From Zygnema cylindricum (Eukaryota; Streptophyta; Zygnematophyceae; Zygnematales; Zygnemataceae), in NCBI GenBank assembly GCA_037447655.1, contig JBBHKE010002363.1:129286-193285 (forward strand): a DNA stretch of 64,000 nucleotides, read 5' to 3'. This document shows, piece by piece, positions 13,701 to 24,496 of this stretch. The notes under the pieces were generated by a model. The model ran no database searches and was not told where the DNA came from. It saw only the letters and a program-made list of their open reading frames with translations. Within the stretch, counting starts at the first letter, position 1, and the number at the start of each line of letters is the position of its first letter. The translations under genes were made by a program, and so were the position numbers.

Positions 13701-13888
13701 TAAGGCTAAACATATGGACATAAGATTTAGTTTTGTAAGAGAAAAAAGTTGAGAATAAAATCGTGAATCTTGTATATAGATCTGATGAGGAAATGGTGGC
13801 TGATATGATGACAAATTCGGCGCCTTCTCCCTACTTAAAATAATGCAAAGAAATTAGTGGATTAAAATTGAAATTTAAATTGGACTAG
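10771..13888 (+). pseudogene. Protease-integrase-RT-RNase H of element B (degenerate)
   Basis: Continues the frame broken at 4419: the protease tail (DGRVVTK), GAG-pre-integrase (FHTFTR; IWHKRLGHVHFDRLREM, 11080-11130), integrase (the first catalytic Asp is lost, NTNIWGP at 11268-11285; later GDNACSMLADKK), a linker, RT from 12440 ([20 protein letters not shown]) to YVDDLLML near 12890, and RNase H 13252-13752 (WSDASYGDAPMRRC; HMDIRFSFVREK). Stops include a double TAATAG at 12769-12774 and TGATAG at 13222-13227. A polypurine tract AAAATAAGGGGAG at 13889-13901 precedes the 3' LTR. Confidence 0.9.
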
Positions 13889-13901
13889 AAAATAAGGGGA
13901 G

Positions 13902-14655
13902 TGTTTAAATTATTAGTTTTATATTGTATTTTCTAGGTCGAAATTTAAATCAAATAGAAGAAGGAAAAAGGCGGACAACATGTCTCCACCTCCTCTCTCT
14001 ACCCACCATATTTGTGGTAGTCACTGAGGGATAGAGAGGGTGGCATAGCCATGGCTGTCATAGCTTAAGCAAGCAGGGCTAAAGAGTGACTTATGTCACT
14101 CTTAATAAAAGGTTGAGTCCGACAAGACATGAACCTCCGACCGCTACTGTGCGGCGTAGCCGTTAGCTCTAGCCAGTTTGTCGTAGAAGTCCGTTAGGAT
14201 ACACTAGGTTTGATATATATTTAAACAGTGTTACGTTCATGAATTCGATTAACGGAATGAAAAACGAAGGAACATATAACCAAGTATTATATAGTGCGAA
14301 CATTTTCTTGCACGAAAAGAAATGAATCGGACATTTGTTTTGACGACGGACATTTAATGTCGGATTTAATCTGATAGTGTATATCACTGCCGAGATCGCG
14401 TAATGGTCACTTTGGCGTTTATAGATGTGGCTTGACGTGGCGCCACGCGGAGGGATGACATGTGGTTGTAGGATTTCGGTCGAACATAACGACAAGTTAA
14501 AAGTGGACACGCGTCCACTTAATGGCGTTGCCGTACATAGGCGTACAGAAAGTACATCGGCCATAGTACTTTTCTATACCCTACAGTGATCTGATTGGTT
14601 CGTACTTTAATAGATAGGGGTTGTGAGATGGTCCAATGGAGGACACAGTATTGCA
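13902..14655 (+). repeat. 3' LTR of element B, internally deleted
   Basis: Starts TGTTTAAATTATTAG and ends ACAGTATTGCA. Compared with the 5' LTR, about 240 bp is missing just before the terminal GGTCCAATGGAGG, which removes the TATA box and most of R/U5. Confidence 0.9.
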
Positions 14656-14660
14656 TCATG

Positions 14661-14805
14661 CTTACTAACGCATATACAAACGAAAATGATACTGGACGAA
14701 CATAGACCAACAAAAATATATACACAATGAGAAAGAATGAGTGTAAATATGACAAAAGAAAGAAAAGGGTAGAATACTCCCTAAAGTGATATGAGCCCAA
14801 TAATT
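14661..14805. repeat. 197-bp direct repeat, copy 2 (right part)
   Basis: Matches 931-1075. Together with 2157-2208 it makes up the second copy of the 197-bp block, interrupted by element B. Confidence 0.8.
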
Positions 14806-14820
14806 CCCCCCCCCAGCTCT

Positions 14821-15060
14821 TTAGCCTGCAGAAAAGCTGGCCAACTCCGTCGGCAGTTCACAACACCCATGGCAAAACGAATGGCTAGCTAGCACAGCTG
14901 TCAATGGAGGGACTAGGCACTCCATATGGAACCCATAATTGCAATGGTCGCACAAGAGCATGGAGGTCTCGCCGTCTGCTCGTCGGAAAATGGTACATTC
15001 TGTCGCCTCTGTGATTGGCATCCTCATCTTTTCCATATCTTGTGACAAATATGGTAAGTA
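14821..15060 (-). pseudogene. PHD finger at the C-terminus of relic O
   Basis: The minus-strand reading TECTIFRRADGETSMLLCDHC...GFHMEC...SFCHGCC fits the PHD zinc finger Cys4-His-Cys3: C-x2-(C, here Phe), C-x2-C, H-x2-C, C-x2-C. One zinc ligand (the second Cys) is replaced by Phe. The block follows the integrase C-terminal region, 25-30 residues after an APCYLP motif that is APCHLR in element H. PHD fingers read histone H3 tails. By analogy with integrase chromodomains it may have steered insertion to marked chromatin; that role is inference. Confidence 0.75.
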
Positions 15061-15189
15061 ACAAGGTGCATAGTTCTTTCAAAGATGTCGAATTGTCCTT
15101 GTGTCCTTACCTTGCAAACCAAACATCCCGTTAGAATCCATTTCCACCACACGAAAAATGTATGGTGAAACATCCATGTCTAAAGTGTC

Positions 15190-16128
15190 AAGAGATTTTT
15201 ATCGAAGGTACACGTAATCACCGACTCGGTAAGATTTCTGTTGAGGCTTGTAATTGCCACTTCGCGTTGTGGCAAACCGCAAAAAACCCCGATGTTGGGC
15301 AATCTGCAAATTATCAAAAGCCATAGGCATCTCACGAGCAAAAAGCAAAGCACGGCGAGTTAATTCTTCCAAAATTATGGTGTCAAAAATTAGAGGCAAA
15401 GGTAAACTGACCACTTTCTCAATATTCCAACAAGGGAGCTCGACCAAAAAGAATATAATAAGGGCTGAAATTTGCCAGACTAGCTTGAACAGTCATCCGG
15501 TAGCCCATGGTGATGTAGTCTAATGATTCGTCCTAGACAGAAATGGGTTTCTCTAAACAATGCTTTCGAAGAGCCCGCTTGAAAGTCTGGACAGCTCGTT
15601 CCGCCAAGCCGTCGGTTTGAGGGTGATCACGACTTGTTCGGCGATGATAAATTCCCCTCGGAAATCCCTTCCTTGATTAGTAAGAACCTCTACAAGAGCT
15701 CCATAACGCATGAGGACGAGCTCTTTGAAAGCAGCGGTCGTGAGTTTAGCTGTCTTATGGGGAAGAGCGACCACCTCTATGCATTTGCTAAAATTTTCAA
15801 TCATTATCATGATATATTGTTTCCCCCTTTGAGAGATGGGAAACGGGCCGGCAAGATCCACGGACCAGCGATAAAACAATCCCCTAATGGGCAATGGTAG
15901 GAGAGTCGCTTGCCGATTAGAGAAAGAGGTGCGTAACCGATCACATGTGCAGCATTTGGGGAGAATGGCCGCCACATATGCCTCCATTCCGGACCACCAA
16001 CAGCGTGCCTGTACAAGGCTTAATGTGTACTTGGTCCCGTAATGTCCGACCTCGGTATGTATTTGCTCAATTAAAGACAAGCGCTCGGTTGGTCGGGGGA
16101 CATGCCGATGATTGCTGTTTGCCAACAA
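15190..16128 (-). pseudogene. Integrase of relic O
   Basis: Minus strand: an H-x3-H type zinc domain (IHTEVGHYG ... CCTCDR), then the catalytic core with SVDLAGPFP (first Asp intact) and VLTNQGRDF, where the second catalytic Asp is Asn. The frame breaks near 15553. The C-terminal part continues at 15447-15199 (REMPMAFDNLQIAQHR ... YRVGDYVYLR). Two changes, the Asp-to-Asn and a frameshift, make it inactive. Confidence 0.85.
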
Positions 16129-16444
16129 CCGAACTAAAGATCCGTCGAGCCATAGATAATTTTTGGCCCGTTTCTTTACTCGGTCCTCCTCATCAGCGGT
16201 GGGTCTTGATCAAAAAGTTTGAGAAGATAAAAGTAGGATGAGGGGCCCATTTTGCCACGGATCCGCAACCGAACAAGAATTCGGTATGGAAGCTAAACAA
16301 TGTGTGAGGTAGGCACCAACCGATAGGGACGTTACCTCTTCGTCATCGAAATCTTGCAGGTCTCCGTTGTCTGTGGTTCGTGGCAAAGGATTTCGGGAGA
16401 TTCCGTTAGTGTTGAGGCTGTGAAAATCCGATCAGTGAATGATT

Positions 16445-16728
16445 TCAACATCGTATTCTTGCAAAATTAGGGCCCATAGGGCGAGCTTCCTGAAAAGCTT
16501 GTCGTTCATCATCAACCAACGGAGGGGGTTGATGGTCAATTAGGAGTGTAAAAAGCTTGCCGTAAAGATAATGTCGGAAATGGAGGATACCCCATACAAC
16601 AGCGAGACATTCACCCTCATAACTACTATAATTCGATTCAGCCCGGTTATTGCTTTGGCTCGCATATGCAACTATGTACTCCTCCCCGTTCAACTCGCTT
16701 TGTTTAAGAATAGCCCTGATGCCTGGCT
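16445..16728 (-). pseudogene. RNase H C-terminal part of relic O
   Basis: Reads NGEEYIVAYASQSNNRAES then SSYEGECLAVVWGILHFRHYL, a Ty3-type RNase H. The catalytic Glu of YEGECLAVVW is present. It is cut at 16728 by the LTR of element E. After this block the frame degenerates through the linker to integrase. Confidence 0.85.
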
Positions 16729-17728
16729 TGTTGAAATTAAAGGTTTACTTAGGTATTTTCTAGGTTACTTAAATGATCTAAATAGGAGCAAGAAAAAGCA
16801 AAGGCAACTTGCTTCTAACTTCTCTCTCTAGCCCCCATACTTGCCGTAGTCATTGAAGGCTGGAGAGGAAGCTAGAGCCATGGCTGCCTATGCTTCCCCT
16901 AGAGTCAAAAGGCAGCCCTTTTGGTAAACTTACCAAAAAGGTTGACGGACCCAGGATTTGATCCTGGTACGTACTGTCCGTCAAGTAGTCTAGTGTTGTT
17001 ACCATGTAGCCTAGCACCTGTGTTGAAGAATATAGGGTACGATAACTACTTGAAGACGTGGAAATAGAGAAGTTCATTTAACTGATGAACGACCACAATC
17101 ACATAGACAGTTAGATAGAATCATATAAAAAAGTACTGCTTGTATTTTAAACGGCTATAAATTAAGGCCGATATCAATCGAATGGCGAAGGAAGAAGCCG
17201 GGATCACGGAATAGGCGATTTGGCGGTTTGTGGTCACAGCCACACTGAGTGACACGTGGCAACATAACATTGGATAGCGACATCAGCGAGACATACCATG
17301 GGGAACGCGGATATGGCAAGCTTTGTCTTCTTGGCCATGTCGTACAATGGTCGTACAGAAAGTACTCCGGGCCAATTAACTTTCTGTACTTTACAGTGAA
17401 TTGATTGGCTCAGTACTTTTGTAGTTATGGGATTAGAGAGGGGTTTAGGACTTAGGAAAATTATAGGTAGCCCCCTCTCTCTCCCAAAGAGCTTTTGTAT
17501 AAAAGGTCATCCTTGACCATTGATAATTAACTGTTCAGGGGAGCAAATTCAAGGATTCTTTTTGTGGCAGACTCAGAGGAGTTAGCTCTTTTAAATGGTG
17601 CAATTTGGTTTGTATGTATTTTGTCAGGGTGTCAACAACACTCATACAAAAACTAAGGGATTGAGGTTATCCTAGAGGCTCCTGGTAAGCTGCCTACTCT
17701 GAGTACTAATGGAGGTCTCAGAGTTGCA
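16729..17728 (+). repeat. 5' LTR of element E
   Basis: TGTTGAAATTAAAGG ... CAGAGTTGCA. TATAAAA box at 17498-17504. Hairpin with 9-bp arms 16942-16950 and 16976-16984 enclosing CCAGGATTTGATCCTGG. Gag ATG at 17709, inside the LTR. Confidence 0.93.
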
Positions 17729-20700
17729 GGTTATGGGCCCATCCTCCAGGGTGCCTATATTCAATGGGACTGAGTTCATCTATTTGGAGAGTATGATGAT
17801 AGGAGCCCTATGTGAGAAAAGATTTTGGGGAATAGTGAGTGGGCGAGTACAGCGCCCATCCGGTCCTGCTATCTCTCCAGGATTTGGAGGAAGCAGATTT
17901 GGTAGGAAATCAGATCCACCTCTATCAAAGGACTCAGAAGACGAAGAAAGCATTGTGATGGAAAAGGGGAAAGAAAAAGAGAAAACCACACCTATAGCAA
18001 CCGGATCTGTTTTCTTGTCTCTTATTTTGAGGAATGAGGAGAATGACATCGATACCTGAACTACAACAACATGGCGGCCAAGCATTTTATCCTCCGTCAT
18101 TTCACACAAGGACTCGCTGATCCTCATTTGCAGGTGGAAAGGGCATCCGATTTGTGGGATGCCCTTATAGAGATGTACCGTAGCGGTACTATTTAGGAAC
18201 AAAAGCTAGCTGATCAAAGGATCAATGGATATTTTCACAAAGGAGAGAAGATGCTTGATTTCTTCAATGAGCTGGCTATACTCTTCATGGAGTTAGAGTG
18301 TGCCGGAAAAGTAGAAACCGAGAAGGCAAAGATTCACAGCTTACTCATGAAACTACCCTATGAGTATAAGAACATTGTGAACCGGGTACAGGATCTGCCA
18401 GACTCTAGGTGGATATGGTATTCGGTAGTTGGTATGATCCTCGTACGAGAGAATACAATCAAAATCCGGAGGGGAGTTAAGAGTGTACAAGCCTTGGCGG
18501 CCGGAGCATGTTGGAGAAACAAAGATTCATGAAAACCGTTTGGAAGTCATAGAGGGGAAGACCAGAAAAATCAATCCAATGAATCCGGAACAAGGGGACC
18601 GAAGGGGCTTTGTCGTTTCTGCAAGAAACCCGGGCATTACATGGCGCAATGTACCAAACTAATCAAGCTTTGGATAAAGGAGGGGCATACCGAGGTCAAC
18701 CACGAGGGAAGAAAAAAGCACTTGTCACACAGATTCTCGAGGAGTAATCCAATGAGGAGGATGACGAACTTCTTTTGGATGAGGAGTTGGAGGCAAAGAC
18801 AGAAGTCGAAATTCCACGAAAGCATAAATGTGCTTTCGGTGGACTGAAAGGTGAAGGAGGTTGGATTGTGGATTCAAGTGCCTCTATGCACATGTGCAAC
18901 GATAAGCATCTGTTCACTAAGTTGAGAAAGATCCCTACAGTAGAGATTGAATATGGGGATGGGAGGGTAGATACCACTACTTATGTAGGATCGGTAGATT
19001 TGAAAGTCATAGTGGAGGGAAAAACCTCAATAGTTACGTTCTCCGATGTATTGTTTATTCCGATGTTAAACAAAAACCTTATCTCTACATCTGTATTGGA
19101 TGATAAAGGTTTTGAAACTAGTAGCAGAAAGGGAGTTTTTACATCTAGCTTTGAGGAAGATGTGTATTTCACTGCTGAGAAAGGTAGCCAAGGAATGTTC
19201 ATGCTTGCTTTAAGTAATGAAAAACTCAAACTTTACTATGCTGGTGTCAATGATATTATGTTGGGGCATAAGAGACTAGGGCATGTGAATCTAGAAAAAT
19301 TAAGAGAAATGAAAAAGTTGGGAGTAGTTGAATGGATACGCTTTGGGGAAAATGATAATGTGAGTGATTGCAGTGGGTGTGCTCAAGGTAAAGCACACAT
19401 ATTACCATTCCCAAAGGAAGCAACCTATAAAGGAGAAAAAGATCTTGATTTGGTACACACGGACATTTGGGGACTAGCGAGAGTGCCATCACCCGGAGGC
19501 AAAAGATTTATGCTAACCATTACTGAAGATTAGTCCCGCTACTCCCGGGTATACTTTCTGAAAAATAAATCAGAATTTTCGGAATATTTCAAACAATATA
19601 AGGCATGGGTCGAGAAACTTCACGAGACCTCAATAAGGAGAGTAAGAAGTGACAATGGAGGGGAGTATACCTCCAATCAGTTTGAAGTGTTCTTAAGGGA
19701 GGATGGTGTTCAACATCAAAAGACAGTTCCAGAAAACCCGAAACAAAATGGTGTTGCCGAAAGATTAAATAGGACACTAAGTGATAGAGCGCGAAGTATG
19801 TTGTCTGATAAAAGGATAGGAAAAAGATTTGGGGCCAAAGCTATGAATTGTGCTAATTATTTGAGAAGCAGAGTTCTAACTTCGGCGGTGAAAGGCCAAA
19901 CTCCATATGAGAAATGGACCGGTCGAAAACCAGATCTATCTCACTTAAAGGTTTTCGCTAGTAAAATTTTCAGTTTAGATACAGATAAATCAAACTGGAA
20001 ACTAGATCCTAAAGGGAAACCCGGATACTTGCTAGGATATGATGAGGATGTAAAAGGAAATAGAGTGTATGATCTAAAGAGAGAAGATATAATTTTAGTA
20101 AAACATGTGGTAGCTATGGATGAAGGGAAGTCAATAGATCCCTTTAAATCCTCAAAATCAGTCAAAATCAGAGTTGAGTTAGACAATTCTGATGACTTTC
20201 ATCTCCCTTACTTTCCGGGTTTTCAAGAAGACGGTTCTTTTGCAGGTTCGGACGATATCCTTGCAGATTCAAAACAGACAGAGAAAGACTTCAACTTGGA
20301 AACACTTATGACACGAGCGGAAGACGTGGTGGAAACGGATATGGATCCAAGGGACTGGGGAGAAGCCGTGGTGAATCAAAAGAATCCACGAGAACCATCT
20401 ATTCCAGCAGCAGATTTCAAGGGAGAGAGAAGAAGCAGCAAAAGGCTTTAAGAGAAACAAGTTATAACAAGGTAACTAAACTATCTCACCCGGTCATCCT
20501 CAAACATATGAAGAGGCAATGTAGTGTTTGGAAAGAAACCGGTGGAAGACGGCCATCAATTAAGAGATGGCTTCAATCATGGCAGCTGATACATGGGAGC
20601 TGGTGGACTGTCCACCCGATAGAAAAACAATTGGATGTAAGTGGGTTTTCAATCTAAAACTAAATCCGGACAATACAATTGAGCGATATAAGGCTCGGTT

Positions 20701-22020
20701 AGTGGCAAAAGGTTTTACTCAGAAAGAGGGAATAGACTACGAAGAAACCTTCGCTCTGGTCGTCAGATTTCCCTCGGTCCGAATACTTCTCAGGCTGGCA
20801 GCTGTAGACACCAGATGGACATCAAGACAACCTTCTTACATGGAGAACTAGAGGAGGAGATCTTCATGCGACAGCCGGAAGGATTCGTGGAACAAGGAGA
20901 GGAAAGTAAGGTATGCCGGTTGATCAAATCTCTCTAAAGTTTGAAACTGGCGCCCAGACAGTGGAACAAGAAACTTGATGAGTTCCTTATCGGTCTGGGA
21001 TACATCCAGATCAGTTAAGATCATACAATTTATGTTTTTGAAGATAAGAAAGGTGTAATCTTTATTGCAATTTACGTTGATGATTTGCTGCTTCTGAGTA
21101 AGTCAATGGAGAAAATCATCAAACTAAAAATAGATCAAAACGGAAGATTTGAAATAAAATACATGGGGGAGGCAAGATATATTATAGGAATAAAAATAAA
21201 GAGAGATATAGAAAAGAGAATAATAAGACTAACTTAGAAATAGGGAATTGGAAACAGGTTGGAAAAATTTCTGATGGACAAAGCCAACAGTTGTACGACT
21301 CCTATGGATCTAAAGAAGGGAAGTGAGGGGAGTGAGGAACGAGATATCCTAATTCTAGATGATGAACCAGGTCCAGAAGAGAAGAAGTTTATCAAGACTA
21401 TCCCATATAGACAGGTAGTGGGCAGTCTGATTTATTTTATATATTGTACCAGACCGGATTTGGCAGCAGCTGTAGAAGTGCTAACTAGGGGTTTGAATGC
21501 TCCTACCAAAAGGGATTGGGAAGCAGCTAAGAGGGTCCTTAGATATCTCATAGGAATTAGGGATCTATGGCTGCATTTGGGTAGGGAAAATACTGACATC
21601 ACCAGTAGGAGTGATGCCAGCTATGGGGATGCTCCGATGCGAAGATGTACATCTGGATATGTGTTGTATGTGGGGAATGGTGTTTGTTGCTAGAGCAGTA
21701 AACAACAAAAGGTCATTGATCAGTCTACCATGGAGGCAGAGTATATGGTATCTTGTTCTGCTCTGAAGGAATTAATGTGGGTTAAATCTTTGCTTAGTGA
21801 ATTGGGGCATCTTAAGAGTGGAATTCAAAAAATATTCTATGATAATCAAGCAACAATTGTAATAACTGCTAATCCGAATCATCACTTTAAAGTAAAGCAC
21901 ATGGATATTATACCTAGCTTTGTCAACGAAAAGGTGGAGAATAAAATAATAAGTCTAGAATATAGACTAGACTGTGGCAGATATGATGACAAAGCCTATA
22001 CCCTCTCATAAATTATTTTT
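17709..22020 (+). pseudogene. Gag-Pol polyprotein of element E (degenerate)
   Basis: Gag 17709-18530, zinc knuckle CRFCKKPGHYMAQC near 18612-18653, protease with D-S-S-A instead of D-S-G-A (18870), GAG-pre-integrase (LGHKRLGHVNLEKLREM), integrase with HTDIWGL (first Asp kept; 19455-19475) and SDNGGEY, RT ([20 protein letters not shown] at 20687; YVDDLLLL at 21076), RNase H 21430-21990 (DASYGDAPMRRC; STMEAEYM). At least three frameshifts and stops such as 18058, 19531, 20449 and 21691 disable it. It is the only well-preserved copy here in which the codon after QAP is still Arg rather than a stop. Confidence 0.9.
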
Positions 22021-22072
22021 TGCAAAGAGAAGTGTGGACTTAAATTTAAAAGTGACCAGAAAATATAGGGAG

Positions 22073-23073
22073 TGTTGAAATTAAAGGTTTTCTTAGGTAT
22101 TTTCTAGGTTACTTAAATGATCTAAATAGAAGCAGGAAAAATCAGAGGCAACTTGCTTCTAATTTCTCTCTCTAGCCCTTATACTTGCCGTAGTCACTAA
22201 AGGCTGGAGAGGAAGCTAAAGCCATGGCTGCTTATGCTTCCCCTAGAGTCAAAAGGCAGCCCTTTGGGTAACTTACCAAAATGGTTGACGGACCCAGGAT
22301 TTGATCCTGGTACGTACCGTCCGTTCAAGTAGTCTAGTGTCGTTACCATGTAGCCTAACATCTGTGTTGAAGTACATAGGGTACGATAACTACTTGAAGA
22401 CGTGGAAATAGAGAAGTTCATTTAACTGATGAACGGACCACAATCACATTGACAGTTAGATAGAATCACATCGAAAAGTATTGCTTGTATTTTAAACGGC
22501 TGTAAATTAAGGCCAGTATCAATCGGACGGCGAAGGAAGAAGCCGGGATCACGGAATAGGCGATTTGGCAGTTTGCGGTCACAACCACAACGGGTGACAC
22601 GTGGCAACATGACATTGGATAGCGGCATCTCTGGGACATACCATGGGGAACCCAGATATGGTAGGCGTCAGCTTCTTGGCCATGTCGTACAATGGCCGTA
22701 TAGAAAGTACTGTGAGCCAAAAACCTTTCTGTACTGTACAGTGAATTGATTGGCTCGGTACTTAAGTAGTAGAGGGATTAGAGAGGGGTTTAGGACATAG
22801 GAAAGTTAAAGGTAGCCGCCATTTTCTCCCAGAGAGCTCCTGTATAAAAGGTCATCTTTGACCATTGATAATCAACTTCTCAGGGGAGCAAATTCAAGGT
22901 TTATTTTTGTAGTAGACTCTAGGGAGTCTGCTTTTCCAAGGGCTGCACTCTGGTTAGTTTGTATTTTGTCAAGGTGTCAGTAATACTCATACAAAGACTA
23001 AGGGATTGAGGATATCCTACAGGCTTCTAGTAAGCTGCCTACTCTGAGTACTAATGGAGGTCTGAAAGTTGCA
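22073..23073 (+). repeat. 3' LTR of element E
   Basis: 1001 bp, TGTTGAAATTAAAGG...GAAAGTTGCA, colinear with 16729-17728. The LTR-borne ATG is followed by TGA two codons later. Confidence 0.92.
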
Positions 23074-23640
23074 TGGTCAACAGCTAGAACTAAGTGACCA
23101 AGGTTTTGGGGACTGCCACAGTGTTTGATGTAGCTATGATCGGATCAAGAGCCCACAGAGTTTCGGGCTTATTAGACCAACTTGGTTCCTCTTCCCATCC
23201 TCCAACAGCTATTAAAAACACAGGTTCTCCATCCCAACATCACAGTTTAACAGATTCTCAGACCAAGGCGAATGGCTACCACTATGATCATAGCCGAACG
23301 AGCACCCTTCTTTCGTTGTAATCAACCCGGAAAATCAACATCGGGCCTTACCAACCCTGGTATCTTTCCATAGCAGCCATGGTTACCACAAAGGCGCACT
23401 AGGAATGATCTTCGACAGTACGGCCGCTACGTGGACAACACCAAGTATTGAGGAACGGGAACGAGAAATGGGATTTTGATTAGCAACCACAACAGCACCA
23501 CGGGTCTGAACCTCCAAAAGGTGTAGTTTAATCGGGCAAAGTATGGATTTGAACGCAATTTCATGGGCGCTGCAACATTCTTTGGCATTCTCCAACCTCC
23601 AGTCTCCAAAGTCACAAGCAAAATACCTTCAAGCTCCACA
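23074..23640 (+). pseudogene. C5 DNA methyltransferase, C-terminal motifs (relic F)
   Basis: Reads VFDVAMIGSRAHRV at 23118-23160, equivalent to the A-H-R-A-R-Y-F-W block of DNMT3-type enzymes. It continues through LGMIFDSTAATWTTPSIEE at about 23400-23455 to EREREMGF and GQSMDLNAISWALQHSLAFS, the motif IX-X end. Each block has a matching block in element H (MGSRANRVRAYW; MIFDSKAGLWTTPTI; GQSVDLNSITWILKHAL). The catalytic motif IV half is missing because copia E borders the fragment at 23073. Confidence 0.7.
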
Positions 23641-24039
23641 GTTGTTGGCCATGTAAACTACTCTACACCTTGAGGGGGGGAGAGAGGCAAGAAGGGAAAA
23701 ATTCACCCAATTTCATTCAGATAACAGAATGAACCTAAGAGTTTCCTAAGTGGGGGAAAGCGGAGGCTTAGAAAAGATCAGCTTACGGAAAGTTGTCAGC
23801 AGCAGCGTTTTAGCTGGTGAGCAACGGACACATCCACAGGTAGATCTAGAATTCAACATCTCCCTCTAGGGTCGTCCACCGCAAGCATTGGCGGCAGTGG
23901 AACCCGAGAAGATGGATTGGAATATAAGGGAACAACTAGACCCAAAATAGAAGGTCTCGCTCTCCTAGTTGTTAGAGGAGAACTAACAGGTGTTCTCTTG
24001 GTCTGACATAGATGTAGGGATCTATAAAGGGACCCCTTT

Positions 24040-24262
24040 TCGGATAATCCTGACCAACAATACTGCAACAATACCCTTTCAGCTTCAAGGAGAAAGGAGT
24101 TCATCATTGCAAAGCTACAGACTTTGGTGGACGCAAGGCTCGTGCAGGAGAGTATAGGGCTACATGGGTTTGCCTCTTTAGCAGTAATCTCGCCAAAGAA
24201 AGACTCCTTCGGAAAACTGTAGATTTTCGGATGTGTGGGGACTATCAGATGTGTCGAGCCTA
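24040..24262 (+). pseudogene. Reverse transcriptase N-terminal block (relic F)
   Basis: EFIIAKLQTLVDARLVQES then GLHGFASLAVISPKKDS matches the finger region of Ty3-type RT and the H copy at 47878-48078 (EFITANVQTLVKAGLVQES). A TAG follows the GKL codons near 24220. No downstream RT remains before 24496. Confidence 0.75.
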
Positions 24263-24496
24263 CCTAGGAAATATTGGAGAAGGGCCCATCGCTAGAAGTA
24301 CAGTGTATTAAGTCTTGAAAACCGGGAGGTTTAGGGGAGATGTCCGAGAAAGGTGTGCATAGAAGACCTGCAATCCACCCCATATACTGATGCGGTTCCG
24401 GATGTGTGATTGTGCCCTTTCCTGTACCTCTCTTCCGCGGGAATATGCATAGGTAATAATGAGGGAGCGAGTGGAAGAGGAAAAAGTATCCTATAC

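Larger units (their letters stand above)
2209..14655 (+). mobile_element. Copia LTR retrotransposon B (host of nested element C)
   Basis: A full-length Ty1/copia element on the plus strand. The 5' LTR is 2209-3203, the 3' LTR is 13902-14655, and the internal region is split by element C. The ends are TG...CA and are flanked by a perfect 5-bp target duplication TCATG (2204-2208 and 14656-14660). Without C it would be about 6.1 kb. The gene order is gag, protease, integrase, RT, RNase H in one polyprotein. Many stops and frameshifts make it non-autonomous. The 3' LTR lacks about 240 bp of the R/U5 part, so the two LTRs differ in length (995 and 754 bp). Confidence 0.95.
14806..16728 (-). mobile_element. 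Ty3/gypsy relic O (RNase H - integrase - PHD)
   Basis: A partial Ty3-type element on the minus strand. It begins within RNase H at the border of copia E (16728) and ends in a poly-C run near 14806. Its integrase is homologous to that of element H (LPIRGxFYRWSxDL in both; REMPxAxxxLQxAQHR in both), so the two belong to one lineage. No LTR of its own is visible. Confidence 0.85.
16729..23073 (+). mobile_element. Copia LTR retrotransposon E
   Basis: 6345 bp with 1000-bp and 1001-bp LTRs. It belongs to a second subfamily (Gag starts MEVSELQVMGPSSRVP). Primer-binding site GGTTATGGGCCCATC at 17729; polypurine tract AAAATATAGGGAG ends at 22072. The flanks TGGCT and TGGTC are not a clean duplication. 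The left flank is Ty3 relic O (minus) and the right flank is Ty3 relic F (plus), so the locus may have been rearranged after insertion. Confidence 0.92.
23074..24496 (+). mobile_element. Ty3/gypsy relic F (DNA methyltransferase C-terminus - RT start)
   Basis: A plus-strand fragment, bounded by E on the left and M on the right, colinear with element H. Methyltransferase motifs VIII to X are followed by the RT N-terminal block. It contains multiple stops and frameshifts. It shows that the methyltransferase-RT arrangement of H is not a one-off. Confidence 0.8.
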
